A stretch of DNA of 64,000 nt from Labilithrix sp. (GTDB lineage Bacteria > Myxococcota_A > Polyangia > Polyangiales > Polyangiaceae): NCBI GenBank assembly GCA_019637225.1, contig JAHBWC010000021.1, positions 1-64,000 of the forward strand, written 5' to 3'. A model generated the notes under the pieces. That model was not told where the DNA came from, made no database searches, and saw only the letters and a program-made list of their open reading frames with translations. Shown one piece after another: positions 16,815 through 27,181 of the stretch (position 1 is its first letter; the number at the start of each line of letters is the position of its first letter). A program made the translations under genes and the position numbers.

Positions 16815-18119
16815 TCAGAGGAGGCGTCGCGCCTTCACCTCGAGGTACCGCCTGACGAGGAGCGGCGTCACGTCCTCGGGGCGGGCGTCGAGGACGAGCG
16901 CCCCGGCGTTCCGGAGGCTCCGCACGATCCCGTCCCGCCACGCGATCGACTCGGCCGCCGCCGCGCGCACGAGCACGTCGCCCTCGTCCTCCGGCTTCGC
17001 CAGCGCGAGCGCTTCGACCTCGACGTCGCGCATGAGGACGCATAGCGGCAGGTGGCGCGGCAAGAGGCTCCGGACGGCCGCCGCGAGGTCCTTGGCGCCG
17101 CGCGGATCGAGCAGGTTGGTGAAGACGACGAAGAGCGAGCGCGCCTTCACCTGCGTCTTCAGGTACACCATCGCCGAGCGGTAGTCGGTCGCCGCGAGGC
17201 CCGCCTCGAGCGCGTAGACCGCGCGGGTGAGCTTCCGCCCGCCCGAGCGGCCGCCGGTCGGGCGGAGGAAGCTCCGCGGGCGATCGTCGAACGTGAGGAG
17301 CCCGGCGCGGTCGCCCCCGCGGAGCGCGACGTCGGCCGTGAGCAGCGCCGCCGCGAGCGCGTGGTCGACGCTCGTGAGCCCGCCGCTCTCGCCGCGCATG
17401 CCGCGACCGACGTCGAGCGCGAAGACGACGTTCTGGTTCGACTCCGCCTGGTACTGACGCGCGACGAGGTCGTCGCGCCGTGCGGAGGCGCGCCAGTCGA
17501 CGTGCTTCATCTCGTCGCCGCGCTGGTAGGGGCGGAGCCGCTCGAACTCGGTGTCGCCGCCGCGGACGCGGAGCGAGCCGAGGCGCGCGTCCTCGCGTCC
17601 CTGGCGGCGCAGCATCTCGAGCGCGCGCGCCGCGTGGACGTCGGGGTAGACGTCGATGTCCTCCGGGAGCTCGATCCGCTCCTGGCGCGACAGGAGCCCG
17701 AACGGGAGCGCGTAGCGGACGGTGATCCCGCCGAGCCTCCGCTTGCCGCGGCGCTTCGGCGTGATCTCGTAGCGGAGCTCGGCGGTCCCGCGCGCGGGGA
17801 TCTCGAAGTGCCCCGGCAAGCCGGTGACTGTCGCGTCCTCGACGGGGTCGTCCATCACGGTCCCGGCGATCGGGCGGTCGCTCCGGTTCGAGAGGAGGAT
17901 CGTGACGGCGTTCGGACGGCCGACGGAGAAGATGTCGGCCGCGCGGCGCTCGGCGGCGACGCGTCGGCGGCGTCCGGAGAGCGCCTCGGCCGCGCACATC
18001 GCCACGAGGAGAGCGTCGATCCCGATCCACGCGGCGTCGACGCCCGGCACGTAGCCGGCGACGATCGCGATGGCCGTCGCGACGAACGCGAGGACGACCA
18101 GGCGCTTGGTGGGGACCAC
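16815..18119 (-). CDS. DUF58 domain protein (vWA-like), MoxR partner
   Basis: The 434-residue protein has two N-terminal hydrophobic helices (VVLAFVATAIAIVAGYV, AAWIGIDALLVAMCAAEAL), a beta-sandwich region, and the DUF58 signature FERLRPYQRGDEMKHVDWRASARRDDLVARQYQAE, followed by a vWA-like domain whose metal site reads DVGRG rather than DxSxS. DUF58 proteins pair with MoxR AAA ATPases in membrane-associated assemblies of largely unknown function. The GTG at 18119 lies 14 nt after the MoxR stop, so both are read from one transcript. No ATG fits the conserved N-terminus. Confidence 0.85.
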   Translation of the reverse strand: MVPTKRLVVLAFVATAIAIVAGYVPGVDAAWIGIDALLVAMCAAEALSGRRRRVAAERRAADIFSVGRPNAVTILLSNRSDRPIAGTVMDDPVEDATVTGLPGHFEIPARGTAELRYEITPKRRGKRRLGGITVRYALPFGLLSRQERIELPEDIDVYPDVHAARALEMLRRQGREDARLGSLRVRGGDTEFERLRPYQRGDEMKHVDWRASARRDDLVARQYQAESNQNVVFALDVGRGMRGESGGLTSVDHALAAALLTADVALRGGDRAGLLTFDDRPRSFLRPTGGRSGGRKLTRAVYALEAGLAATDYRSAMVYLKTQVKARSLFVVFTNLLDPRGAKDLAAAVRSLLPRHLPLCVLMRDVEVEALALAKPEDEGDVLVRAAAAESIAWRDGIVRSLRNAGALVLDARPEDVTPLLVRRYLEVKARRLL

Positions 18120-18133
18120 GGTCGCTCCGCGCC

Positions 18134-19132
18134 TCAGGCCGAGCCGGCCGCGGCGTGGACCTCGGGCGCGGCGCGAGGCACCGGCGCCGAGCGCAGGATG
18201 TCGTCGATGCGCTCGTCGGCGCTGATCCCCTGGAGCTCGGCGTCGGGGTGAAGCATCACGCGGTGGCGGAGGACGGGCTTCGCGACCGCCTTCACGTCGT
18301 CCGGCGTGATGAAGTCGCGGCCCTCGCTCGCGGCGACGACCTGCGCGGACTTCATCATCGCGATCGACGCGCGCGGCGAGGCGCCGAGCTCGATCGCGCG
18401 GTCCTCGCGCGTTCGTCGCGCGAGATCGACGACGTACCCCACGACCGCGTCGTCGACGCGCACGGCGCCGGCGAGCGCGCTCATCGCGAGCAGCTCCTCC
18501 GGCGACGTCACCGGCGAGAGCGCCGAGAGATCCGTAGGGTCGAAGCCCGTGGCGTGGTTCTTCACGATGCGCTGCTCGACCTCCCGCGGCGGATCGACCA
18601 CGGTCAGCTTCATCAAGAAGCGATCGAGCTGGGCCTCGGGCAGGGGATAGGTGCCCTGCGACTCGACCGGGTTCTGCGTCGCGACGACGATGAACGGCGC
18701 GGGCAGGGGGCGCGACGTGCCGTCGACCGTGACCTGATGGTCCTGCATCGCCTCGAGGAGCGCGGACTGCGTCTTCGCGGGCGCGCGGTTGATCTCGTCG
18801 GCGAGGAGGAGCTGGCAGAAGATGGGGCCGGGGACGAACGTGAACGTCCCGCCGCCGTCGCCGCGCTGCCGCTCGAAGATGCTCGAGCCCGTCACGTCGC
18901 TCGGCATCAGGTCGGGCGTGAACTGCACGCGCTTGAAGCTCGCGGTCGAGACCCGCGCGAATGCCCTCGCGACGAGGGTCTTGCCGAGGCCGGGCGCGCC
19001 CTCGATGAGGACGTGGCCCCCGGCGATGGCCGTCACGAGGAGGCCGAAGACGAGGTCCTCCTGGCCGACCACGACCTTGGCCATCTGCGCGCGGATGCGG
19101 TCGAAGTTCTCCTGGAAGGCCTCGGGCGTCAT
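18134..19132 (-). CDS. MoxR-family AAA+ ATPase
   Basis: This 332-residue AAA+ ATPase has Walker A GAPGLGKT at 45-52, Walker B LLLADEINRAP near 110, the sensor-1 segment VVATQNPVESQGTYPLPEAQLDRF, and a C-terminal lid. The sequence QFTPDLMPSDVTGSS is a MoxR signature. MoxR proteins act as chaperone-like ATPases that insert metals or mature complexes, usually with a DUF58 vWA partner, which follows 14 nt downstream. The divergent FAD oxidoreductase begins only 40 bp away, so promoters of both must share that short gap. Confidence 0.9.
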   Translation of the reverse strand: MTPEAFQENFDRIRAQMAKVVVGQEDLVFGLLVTAIAGGHVLIEGAPGLGKTLVARAFARVSTASFKRVQFTPDLMPSDVTGSSIFERQRGDGGGTFTFVPGPIFCQLLLADEINRAPAKTQSALLEAMQDHQVTVDGTSRPLPAPFIVVATQNPVESQGTYPLPEAQLDRFLMKLTVVDPPREVEQRIVKNHATGFDPTDLSALSPVTSPEELLAMSALAGAVRVDDAVVGYVVDLARRTREDRAIELGASPRASIAMMKSAQVVAASEGRDFITPDDVKAVAKPVLRHRVMLHPDAELQGISADERIDDILRSAPVPRAAPEVHAAAGSA

Positions 19133-19172
19133 CGGGATGGCCGAAAACTAACATCTGCTAGGGTGTCGCGCG

Positions 19173-20483
<1,311 letters not shown>

Positions 20484-20522
20484 AGACGTCGTGCGCGCTC
20501 GGGGAGCCGGCGCGCGTGGCCG

Positions 20523-22496
20523 TCACCGCTCGTGTCGGCGCGAGCCGCCGAGAGCCTTGTCCGCCAGGCGGCGGAGCTCCTCGATGAGCGAGAGCTCGTC
20601 GCCGCGCGCGACGTCGCCTGCCTTCGCCTCGAGCGCCCGCGCGTAGATCTCGGCGACGCGCGCCGGATCGGCGCCCGAGCGCGCCGCGAGGAAGAGGACC
20701 GGATCGGCGCCGCGGGGGAGGCTCTCGCGCAGGCGCATCTCGACGAAGCGGCCGTACGCCCCGAGCGCGTGCGTGTGCGCGCGCGTCTTGCCGTAGAACG
20801 CGCCGGTCGCCTCGATGTGCTCGGCGAACGCGCGGCGGCCTCTCGCCTCGACCGCGCGCGGGCGCGCGTGGCGGATCCCGTACGCCAGGAAGAGCACGCT
20901 CGCGGCCGCGAGCGCGTGCCATGCGCCCTTGCCGAGCCCGGCGGCGATCAGCGCGGCGAAGGGGTTCGCCGGGGGCGGAATGCCGTCCTCCGCCCTCGCG
21001 ACGCGGACGTCGCCGAGCGACGCGCTGCCGCTCGAGGCGAGCCGCGCCGGATCGTGCGCGGCCGCGCGGATCAGCGTGACGAGCGCCGCCGCGTTGTGCG
21101 CGGGCATCATTCCGACGTTGGTGAACAGATCGTCGTTGGCGACTCCGAGGACGGCGCCCCTGCCTACGCGACGCTTCGACGCGTACGTCGCCGCGCCGAG
21201 GAAGCCGAGCGGCTCGTCCTCGGCCGCCCCGTTCCAGGCGAAGGCGTCGCGCCGCGCCGTGCGCGCGCCCTTCACCTCGATCGGGACGAAGAGGTCCTCG
21301 GCGTCCTCGTCGGCTTCCAGATCCGCGAGAGCGTCGTGCGGAACGACCGCGCGCACGACGAGGTCGCGCGTCTCCGCCGGGACCTCCTTGCTCCGGAGCT
21401 CGCTCGGCCAGTCGTCGACGTGGCCGAGGAGCACGAGGACGCCGCCTGCCTCGACCCAGCGCATCATGTGCGCCGCGGCCTCGCCCTCGATCGGGACCTT
21501 CTCCATGTCGACGACGACGACGGGCATCGCGCTCGGAGCCGCGTCGCCCTCGGGGATCGGCAGCGTGGCGAGCGAGGTCTCGAGCGTACCGACGCGGAAG
21601 CCGTTTCGCTCGAGCACGGCGATCGGGAGCTCCGTTCCGGCGGGGTCGGCGCCTCTCTGCGGCGCCGAGCAGCCCGAGGCGGAGAAGCCGAGCGCGAGGA
21701 CGAGCATCGCGCTCGCGGTCACGCGGACGATGGCCGCCGCGCGCGACGCAACCCGCGCGACGCGGTCGTCGTTGGGCGGTGCGCCGCCGAACTCGACCCT
21801 GTCGACCTCGCGCACGATCTCGCGGAGCGGCGCTCGCGAGCCCTCTTCCTCGCAGGCGCGGACGTACTCGCCGTTGGTTCGGTGCCGCGCGACCCGGATC
21901 GCGCCGCGCCGGTCGAGGGCCGCCAGCGACGCGGCGAGGTAGAGCCCGAGCGCCTCCTTCAGCTCGCCGCGCGTCCGGTGTGCTTCGGCGAGCCGAAGGG
22001 CCGCCTCCGCGTCGGAGACCTCCTCTGCGATCACCGGCGCCTCTTCGAGGAGGCGCGCGCGGTTCGGAGCCGGAGGCTCGCGGCCTGCGAGCTTCTTGTC
22101 GCGGCGCCGCTTGAGGAGCGCGCGAATCACCGGGATGGCGACCACGATGACGATGACGCCGACGAGCACGTAGAGGAGCACGGTGGCTGCCGGACCGAGC
22201 CACTCCGCCATCCGCTCGAGCCAGCCGCGGTCCTTCGGCGCGTCGTGGACGTTGCACGCTTTCTGGAGGCCGTCGCACCCGTCGATCTCGGCGGCGAGGG
22301 TGCAGAGCCCGCGCTGACGAACGCCGAGCGGGCGCGCCGGCGCCGTGCAGAAGGCGTACTTGCCCTCGTCGTACGCGGCCTTCGCGCTCTCGTCGATCGC
22401 GGCCACGTCGCGCGCGGGCTCGGGCTCGTTCGCCGCGCGCGCCTGTGCCGTGAACGTGAGCGCCCCGAGCGCGATCGCGACGAGCGGCGCCTTCAT
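20523..22496 (-). CDS. DUF4129/DUF4350-like membrane protein
   Basis: The 657-residue protein has a signal peptide and a short Cys-containing ectodomain (FCTAPARPLGVRQRGLC, CDGLQKACN). A transmembrane helix follows near residues 95-120. Then comes a cytoplasmic domain of DUF4129 type (SDAEAALRLAEAHRTRGELKEALGLYLAASLAALDRRGAI, the usual end of transglutaminase-associated proteins). A second membrane helix precedes a DUF4350-like domain (MPVVVVDMEKVPIEGEAAAHMMRWVEAGGVLVLLG), and a last helix precedes the C-terminal helical tail. It looks like a fusion of two proteins that are often separate neighbours of MoxR. The ATG at 22496 overlaps the upstream stop by 4 bp. Confidence 0.7.
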   Translation of the reverse strand: MKAPLVAIALGALTFTAQARAANEPEPARDVAAIDESAKAAYDEGKYAFCTAPARPLGVRQRGLCTLAAEIDGCDGLQKACNVHDAPKDRGWLERMAEWLGPAATVLLYVLVGVIVIVVAIPVIRALLKRRRDKKLAGREPPAPNRARLLEEAPVIAEEVSDAEAALRLAEAHRTRGELKEALGLYLAASLAALDRRGAIRVARHRTNGEYVRACEEEGSRAPLREIVREVDRVEFGGAPPNDDRVARVASRAAAIVRVTASAMLVLALGFSASGCSAPQRGADPAGTELPIAVLERNGFRVGTLETSLATLPIPEGDAAPSAMPVVVVDMEKVPIEGEAAAHMMRWVEAGGVLVLLGHVDDWPSELRSKEVPAETRDLVVRAVVPHDALADLEADEDAEDLFVPIEVKGARTARRDAFAWNGAAEDEPLGFLGAATYASKRRVGRGAVLGVANDDLFTNVGMMPAHNAAALVTLIRAAAHDPARLASSGSASLGDVRVARAEDGIPPPANPFAALIAAGLGKGAWHALAAASVLFLAYGIRHARPRAVEARGRRAFAEHIEATGAFYGKTRAHTHALGAYGRFVEMRLRESLPRGADPVLFLAARSGADPARVAEIYARALEAKAGDVARGDELSLIEELRRLADKALGGSRRHER

Positions 22497-23326
22497 GCGC
22501 TCTCCGCCGTTCCTTCCTCGGCGCGCGCCGCGATGGCCGCGAAGCGCGTCTGGATGTCCCAGCCTTCGGCGCGCGTTCGCACGTTCAGGTAGAGGAAGAA
22601 GCGCGCCGTCGCGAGGTACGGGACCTGGGCGAAGAGCCCGAGCGTCGCGAGGACGCCGCCGCCCTCGGCCCAGACCGGTCGCGGCGGGCGGAACTGGAGT
22701 AGCTCCCCGAGGACCATGCGTCCCGCGATGTCCGCGAGGAGGACGCTCCCGGCGGGGACGAGCAAGAACAGGATCGTGCCGACCAGCACCTCGGACGCCG
22801 CGCTCGCCGTCACGCGCTGCGCCCGTCCGAGCGCCTGACCGATCGGGGCGCGCTCGAGCAGCATCACCTCCGAGAGGAAGAGGAAGGTCGTGGCGAGCCA
22901 GACGCCGGGGATCACGAGCAGGGTCGCGCCGAGGGCGATGAGCGTGCCCGCGAGGACCCGCGCGACGACGACGCGCGGACCGTCGCGGAGCGCTGCGCGG
23001 AGGACCTCGCGCGCCTGGACGCGGTCCTGGAAGACGAGCCGCGACGCGAGCACCGTGAACGGGATCTCGGCGATGGTCGCGAGCGGGAGCGCGATCGCCC
23101 ACGACGCCGGCCACCCGACCTTCCACGCCGCGAGCAGCGAGATCGCCGCCAGCGGCAAGAGCGAGCCCAGCGCGACCTTCGCGTAGGTGCGCCCCTCGAC
23201 GACGATGAACCGGAGCGCGAGGTCGAGCACGTCGGACACCGAGCGATCCCGGAACGAGACGCGCGCGTGGAGGAGATCGAGGCCGCCGCCTCGCGCGGGC
23301 CGCGTCTTCGGCGGTCCTCCGTTCAC
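22493..23326 (-). CDS. Polytopic membrane protein of the SpoIIM-MoxR cluster
   Basis: The 277-residue protein has about six hydrophobic segments (for example YAKVALGSLLPLAAISLLAAW, VLAGTLIALGATLLVIPGVWLATTFLFL, VLVGTILFLLVPAGSVLLAD) and the LVIPGVWLATTFLFLSEVMLLE pattern shared by glycerophosphoryl-diester-phosphodiesterase-type membrane domains and YciC-like proteins. It has no enzyme motif. The GTG at 23326 overlaps the SpoIIM stop in GTGA, and its own stop overlaps the next ATG in ATGA, so expression is coupled on both sides. It probably forms part of a membrane complex with its neighbours. Confidence 0.7.
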   Translation of the reverse strand: MNGGPPKTRPARGGGLDLLHARVSFRDRSVSDVLDLALRFIVVEGRTYAKVALGSLLPLAAISLLAAWKVGWPASWAIALPLATIAEIPFTVLASRLVFQDRVQAREVLRAALRDGPRVVVARVLAGTLIALGATLLVIPGVWLATTFLFLSEVMLLERAPIGQALGRAQRVTASAASEVLVGTILFLLVPAGSVLLADIAGRMVLGELLQFRPPRPVWAEGGGVLATLGLFAQVPYLATARFFLYLNVRTRAEGWDIQTRFAAIAARAEEGTAESA

Positions 23327-24342
23327 GACGGCCTCCCCGCGTCGTCCGGCTCCGTCTCGCCGCGCCCGGCGAAGAGGACGTAGGCGACGAGGAGGAGGAA
23401 GAGCGTCCCGCCGACGACGACCTTCACCTCGCGCGGCGCGCTCGATCCCGACCAGAACGCCTCGATCGCGGCCGCCATGAAGAGCATGACCGCCGCGCCG
23501 GCCACGACGACGAGGATCTCCCGCGCGCGCTGTTGCAGCGAGACGAGGCGCGGGAGGTCGCCGGGCGCGACGAGCGACCATCCGATCGACAGACCCGACC
23601 CGCCCGCGAGGACGATCGCGCCGAGCTCGAGCGAGCCGTGGCCGACGATGAACACGACGATGTTCTCGCCCGCGCCCTGCGACGCGACGTAGCCGAGGAT
23701 CGCGCCGATCGAGAGCCCGTTCTGCACGAGGTAGAACGCGGAGCCGAGCCCGCCGAAGATCCCGAGGGCGAAGCAGCGGAGCGCGATGCCGACGTTGTTG
23801 TAGACGTAGAAGCCCGCCATGAAGGCTCCCTCGCCGGCCTCTCGACCGCCTTCGAAGCCCTTCGCGTAGGCCTCGGTGAGCGGACGGAGCATCGCCTCGG
23901 GCACGACGCGGAACGCGAACGTCGGATCGCGGAGCGTGAGGAGGCAGCCGAGCGCGAACGGCACGAAGAACAACGCCGCCGCGAGGAGCATCTCGCGCTT
24001 GAACCGGCGCACCGCGCGCGGGAACGCGACGAGCCACGCGTGGCGAACGCGGCCCTTCCGTCCGTCCTCGCGCCCGCGCGCGTGCGGTCCGTACATCACG
24101 GTATGCGCGGCCGCGGTCAACCCGAGCAGGTAGTCGACGAGCGGCGCGCTGTACCGCGCGGCCTGCGCCGCGGCGAGGTCGGCGCAGACGCTCCGGTAGA
24201 GCGGCGACATCCTCAGCACGTCGTCGGCCGGGAGCTTCTTCAGCCCGCGGCGCGCCTCGAGCGTCAGCGCGTCGAGCTCCTCCCACTCACCGCGGCGCCG
24301 GTCGGCGAACGCCTTCTCCGTGAGCGTGGAGGCGACGCTCAC
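23323..24342 (-). CDS. SpoIIM-like (stage II sporulation protein M family) membrane protein
   Basis: The 339-residue protein has a cytoplasmic helical N-terminus (LTLEARRGLKKLPADDVLRMSPLYRSVCADL) typical of the SpoIIM-like partner of MoxR clusters. After it come several membrane helices and the family core FMAGFYVYNNVGIALRCFALGIFGGLGSAFYLVQNGLSIGAILGYV and IVFIVGHGSLELGAIVLAGGSGL. SpoIIM in Bacillus is part of the peptidoglycan-degrading DMP complex in engulfment; in non-sporulating bacteria the homologue is uncharacterised. It is coupled by GTGA overlaps to the RDD gene before and the membrane protein after. Confidence 0.85.
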   Translation of the reverse strand: MSVASTLTEKAFADRRRGEWEELDALTLEARRGLKKLPADDVLRMSPLYRSVCADLAAAQAARYSAPLVDYLLGLTAAAHTVMYGPHARGREDGRKGRVRHAWLVAFPRAVRRFKREMLLAAALFFVPFALGCLLTLRDPTFAFRVVPEAMLRPLTEAYAKGFEGGREAGEGAFMAGFYVYNNVGIALRCFALGIFGGLGSAFYLVQNGLSIGAILGYVASQGAGENIVVFIVGHGSLELGAIVLAGGSGLSIGWSLVAPGDLPRLVSLQQRAREILVVVAGAAVMLFMAAAIEAFWSGSSAPREVKVVVGGTLFLLLVAYVLFAGRGETEPDDAGRPS

Positions 24343-25172
24343 GGGCGCCCCGCTCCCGCCGAGCGATCGGCCTTGGCTTTGGGATACCAGGACGACGGCG
24401 GCGCCTCGAGCCGGCCGGCGTTGACGGCGCGATCGTAGACGAGCGCGAGGAGCCGCGACGGATCGCGATGCGCATACCCGAGGCGATCGCCGAGCGTCCG
24501 CGCGATCATGCCTGCGAGCTCGTGCTCGCGCGCCTGGCCGAGCGAGTGGCGACGGCGGAGAAAGAGCTCGATCGCGGCGCGCTCGTCGGCGTCGAGCGCG
24601 ATGTGCTCGGGGAGCTCGCGGAGCTCACGCGGCTCCGCGGGCGGCGACAGCTCGAGCGCCCGCGCCGGCCGCGCGTTCTCGGGGACGACGACCATGGTGC
24701 CGGCGACGAGATCGCCGAGCCGCTGGAAGCGCGACGAAAGCGCCATCGAGACGACGCCGACGAGGTAGCCGACCGGCAACAGATCCGCGGCGCGGAGCAG
24801 GTTCCGCAACGCCGCCGCGCGCCAGCCGATCGGGCGCCCCGATGTGGTGACGACGCGGAGGCCGACGGCCATCTTGCCCGGCGAGCGGCCGAAGACGGCC
24901 TCCCAGACGACGAAGTAGATCCACTGCGCCGCGAAGAGCGCGAGGAGCACGAGACCGAACCCGGCCTTCGCGGCGGAGCCGATCTCGCCCGAGTCGATCC
25001 CCCCACCGAGGGCGGCGAGCACGACGATGACTCCGAGCACGACCACCGCGCCGTAACAGAGCGCGAGGTCGAGGACATGCCCGAGGGCGCGTCGCGCCGG
25101 ACCCGCCACGCGGTAGTGAAAGACGATGTGCTCCGGCGTCTCGATCGCCACGTCGGTGTCGAGCGGGCTCAT
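24339..25172 (-). CDS. RDD-family membrane protein
   Basis: The 277-residue protein has the RDD pattern: RVAGPARRALGHVLDLALCYG (the variable Arg/Asp-Asp site), WIYFVVWEAVFGRSPGKMAVGLRVV, and SRFQRLGDLVAGTMVV, with three to four membrane helices. The C-terminal 100 residues are charged and helical (DADERAAIELFLRRRHSL), which is not common in plain RDD proteins and may be cytosolic. It is the first gene of the operon RDD, SpoIIM, membrane protein, DUF4129/DUF4350-like, each overlapping the next by 4 bp. The promoter should lie just upstream of 25172. Confidence 0.85.
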   Translation of the reverse strand: MSPLDTDVAIETPEHIVFHYRVAGPARRALGHVLDLALCYGAVVVLGVIVVLAALGGGIDSGEIGSAAKAGFGLVLLALFAAQWIYFVVWEAVFGRSPGKMAVGLRVVTTSGRPIGWRAAALRNLLRAADLLPVGYLVGVVSMALSSRFQRLGDLVAGTMVVVPENARPARALELSPPAEPRELRELPEHIALDADERAAIELFLRRRHSLGQAREHELAGMIARTLGDRLGYAHRDPSRLLALVYDRAVNAGRLEAPPSSWYPKAKADRSAGAGRP

Positions 25173-25275
25173 CGCGCCTCGATTCTAGTCAGCGCCGCTG
25201 ACGCTCGCTCGAAATCGTGCGGACGGCCCGAACCGCGTGCGGCGATACGGGGCACGTCCGCGCGCCGCCCGCGGC

Positions 25276-25962
25276 TCAGCGGCGGACGTCGGGCTTGTCG
25301 CGGGGGACGACGGCGTCGTCGGTGGTCCGGAGCGGATCGATCGCGATCGCCTTCACGATGCGGGCGCTGCCCACGGCGAGGCGCGAGGCGAGGACCTCGT
25401 CGTCCTTCGGCGAAGGGATGCTCGTCGAGAGGTGCACGAGCAAGCACCGGCGGAGGAACGCGCCGAAGAGGAAGACGTGCCCCTCGACCTTGCCGCCTTC
25501 GCCGGCGGCGTCGATCGCGACCCAGACGCGCGAGTCGTAGGCGTCGGGGCCGACCGTGACCTGGTCTTCGACGGTCGTGAGGGTGGGCTTCATCACCCAG
25601 CCGCGGGCGCGGGCGCGCTCCTCGCAGCGCTGCCGGTTCATCAGCTCGTCTTCCTGCGTGGCGACGAGCGTGAGCCGCGAGTCCGTCGGCGCGTGGACGG
25701 CGACGAGCTCGGCGCCGCGGTGGTCGTCGATCTTCCACGCGCGGCCGTCGGGCAGCGGGATCGTGAGCTGGAAGCGCTTCGAGTGGAACTTCCCCCACGC
25801 GGCGTCCTCGCGCGCGTACTCCGGCGGCCGCGTCGAGGCCCCGCCCGGCGGATCGCCGGACGGAGCGCGCGCGGGGGCCGTCGTCGCGGGCGGATCGGCG
25901 CACGCGGCGACGGCGAGCGCCGCCGTCGCGATCGCGCGTGACGTCAGAGCGGGGAGAGCCAC
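25276..25962 (-). CDS. Lipoprotein, unknown
   Basis: The 228-residue protein starts at GTG 25962 with a short signal ending in VAAC (about Cys21) and a Pro/Ala linker. A domain of about 170 residues follows that could be a beta/alpha sandwich (FQLTIPLPDGRAWKIDDHRGAELVAVHAPTDSRLTLVATQEDE). It has two Cys residues in RQRCEER and RRCLLVH. I do not recognise a family. The start codon lies 18 bp inside the ilvE coding end on the same strand, so the gene is likely translated from the ilvE transcript. Confidence 0.65.
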   Translation of the reverse strand: MALPALTSRAIATAALAVAACADPPATTAPARAPSGDPPGGASTRPPEYAREDAAWGKFHSKRFQLTIPLPDGRAWKIDDHRGAELVAVHAPTDSRLTLVATQEDELMNRQRCEERARARGWVMKPTLTTVEDQVTVGPDAYDSRVWVAIDAAGEGGKVEGHVFLFGAFLRRCLLVHLSTSIPSPKDDEVLASRLAVGSARIVKAIAIDPLRTTDDAVVPRDKPDVRR

Positions 25963-26864
25963 TCGGGGTGACTGGCGTCGCTGCCGCGCACCACGTCGAA
26001 GAACTTCGTCTGGAGCTTCTTCGTGATCGGGCCGACGACGCCGTCGCCGACGGGGCGGTTGTCGATCTCGCGCACGGGCGTGATCTCCGCCGCGGTGCCG
26101 GTGAAGAACACCTCGTCCGCGAGCCAGAGCTGGTCGCGCGTGACGCGTCCCTCCTGGACCGTGAGGCCCATCTCGCGCGCGAGCGTGATGACGGTGTCGC
26201 GCGTGATGCCCTCGAGGATCGACGACGAGAGGTCGGGCGTGATGAGCTTGCCCTTCTTCACGAGGAAGATGTTCTCGCCCGAGCCCTCGGACACGTAGCC
26301 GGTCGGATCGAGGAGGATGGCCTCGTCGTAGCCGCCGAACTTCGCCTCGCGCTTGGCGAGCACGCTGTTCGTGTACTGGCCCATCATCTTCGCCTTCGCG
26401 AGGCTGACGTTGACGTGATGGCGTGCGAACGAGCTGATCTTGCAGCGAATGCCGCTCTTCAGCGCTTCATCGCCGAGGTACGCGCCCCACTTCCACGCGA
26501 TGACGGTCGCGCGGACGGGGTTGTTCGGCGCGTAGATGCCCATCGCGCCTTCGCCGAGGAACACGACCGGGCGGAGGTAGCCCTCCTCGAGCCCGTTGGC
26601 CTTCAGCGTGTCCGCACACGCGCGCATGATCTGCTCGCGGGTGAACTTCGGCTGGAGCAGCACCATCTTGCAGGTGTCGAACAGGCGATCGATGTGCTCG
26701 CGGAGGCGGAAGATGGAGCTCTTGCCGTCGGCGCGCTTGTAACAACGGATGCCCTCGAACGCGCCGAGGCCGTAGTGGAACGAGTGCGTGAGCAGATGGA
26801 CCTGCGCGTCGTCCCAGGGAACGAGCTCTCCGTCGACCCAGATTTGTTGAAGCTTTTCGACCAT
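25944..26864 (-). CDS. ilvE: Branched-chain amino acid aminotransferase
   Basis: The 306-residue class IV PLP aminotransferase catalyses the last step of Ile, Leu and Val synthesis. The conserved blocks IWVDGELVPWDDAQVHLLTHSFHYGLGAFEGIRCY, the PLP-lysine region SLAKAKMMGQYTNSVLAKREA, GYDEAILLDPTGYVSEGSGENIFLV and the substrate-pocket VFFTGTAAEITPV are all present. It has the usual length. ATG 26864 has GGAG about 5 nt upstream. It overlaps the downstream lipoprotein gene. Confidence 0.93.
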   Translation of the reverse strand: MVEKLQQIWVDGELVPWDDAQVHLLTHSFHYGLGAFEGIRCYKRADGKSSIFRLREHIDRLFDTCKMVLLQPKFTREQIMRACADTLKANGLEEGYLRPVVFLGEGAMGIYAPNNPVRATVIAWKWGAYLGDEALKSGIRCKISSFARHHVNVSLAKAKMMGQYTNSVLAKREAKFGGYDEAILLDPTGYVSEGSGENIFLVKKGKLITPDLSSSILEGITRDTVITLAREMGLTVQEGRVTRDQLWLADEVFFTGTAAEITPVREIDNRPVGDGVVGPITKKLQTKFFDVVRGSDASHPEWLSPL

Positions 26865-27181
26865 CGGAGCTCCGTGAAGGTGGCGTGCTGCAGTCCTCGG
26901 CGAACAGTAGTCCCGACCCCGGCCCCGGGCCAGCCGAATGATCGCGGCGGGACGATCGCGAATGCTGCGAAGCGTCACTCGCGCGGCTCGTTTCGCGCGA
27001 CGTCGGGCTTCGCGGGAGCGACGCACGATCGCCTCTGTGCGCGCGGCGCATGTGCGTGAAGCGTAGGTCGCCACTGTGTGCGCGTCGCGGTGCGCGCGGT
27101 GTGCGGGATCGCGCGGCGAGCTCTCACCGTCGCTCCACGCCGACAGCCAGCGCGCACCCCTCGAGCTCCGACGTCGCCGTC
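26865..27181. other. Gene-free interval upstream of ilvE
   Basis: About 315 bp between two minus-strand genes, very GC-rich. I see no reliable ORF, RNA gene or repeat. A short G/C palindromic stretch (CCCCGGCCCCGGG) at about 26915-26930 is the only notable structure. A leader attenuator for ilvE would need a Leu/Ile/Val-rich peptide and none is apparent. Confidence 0.4.
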
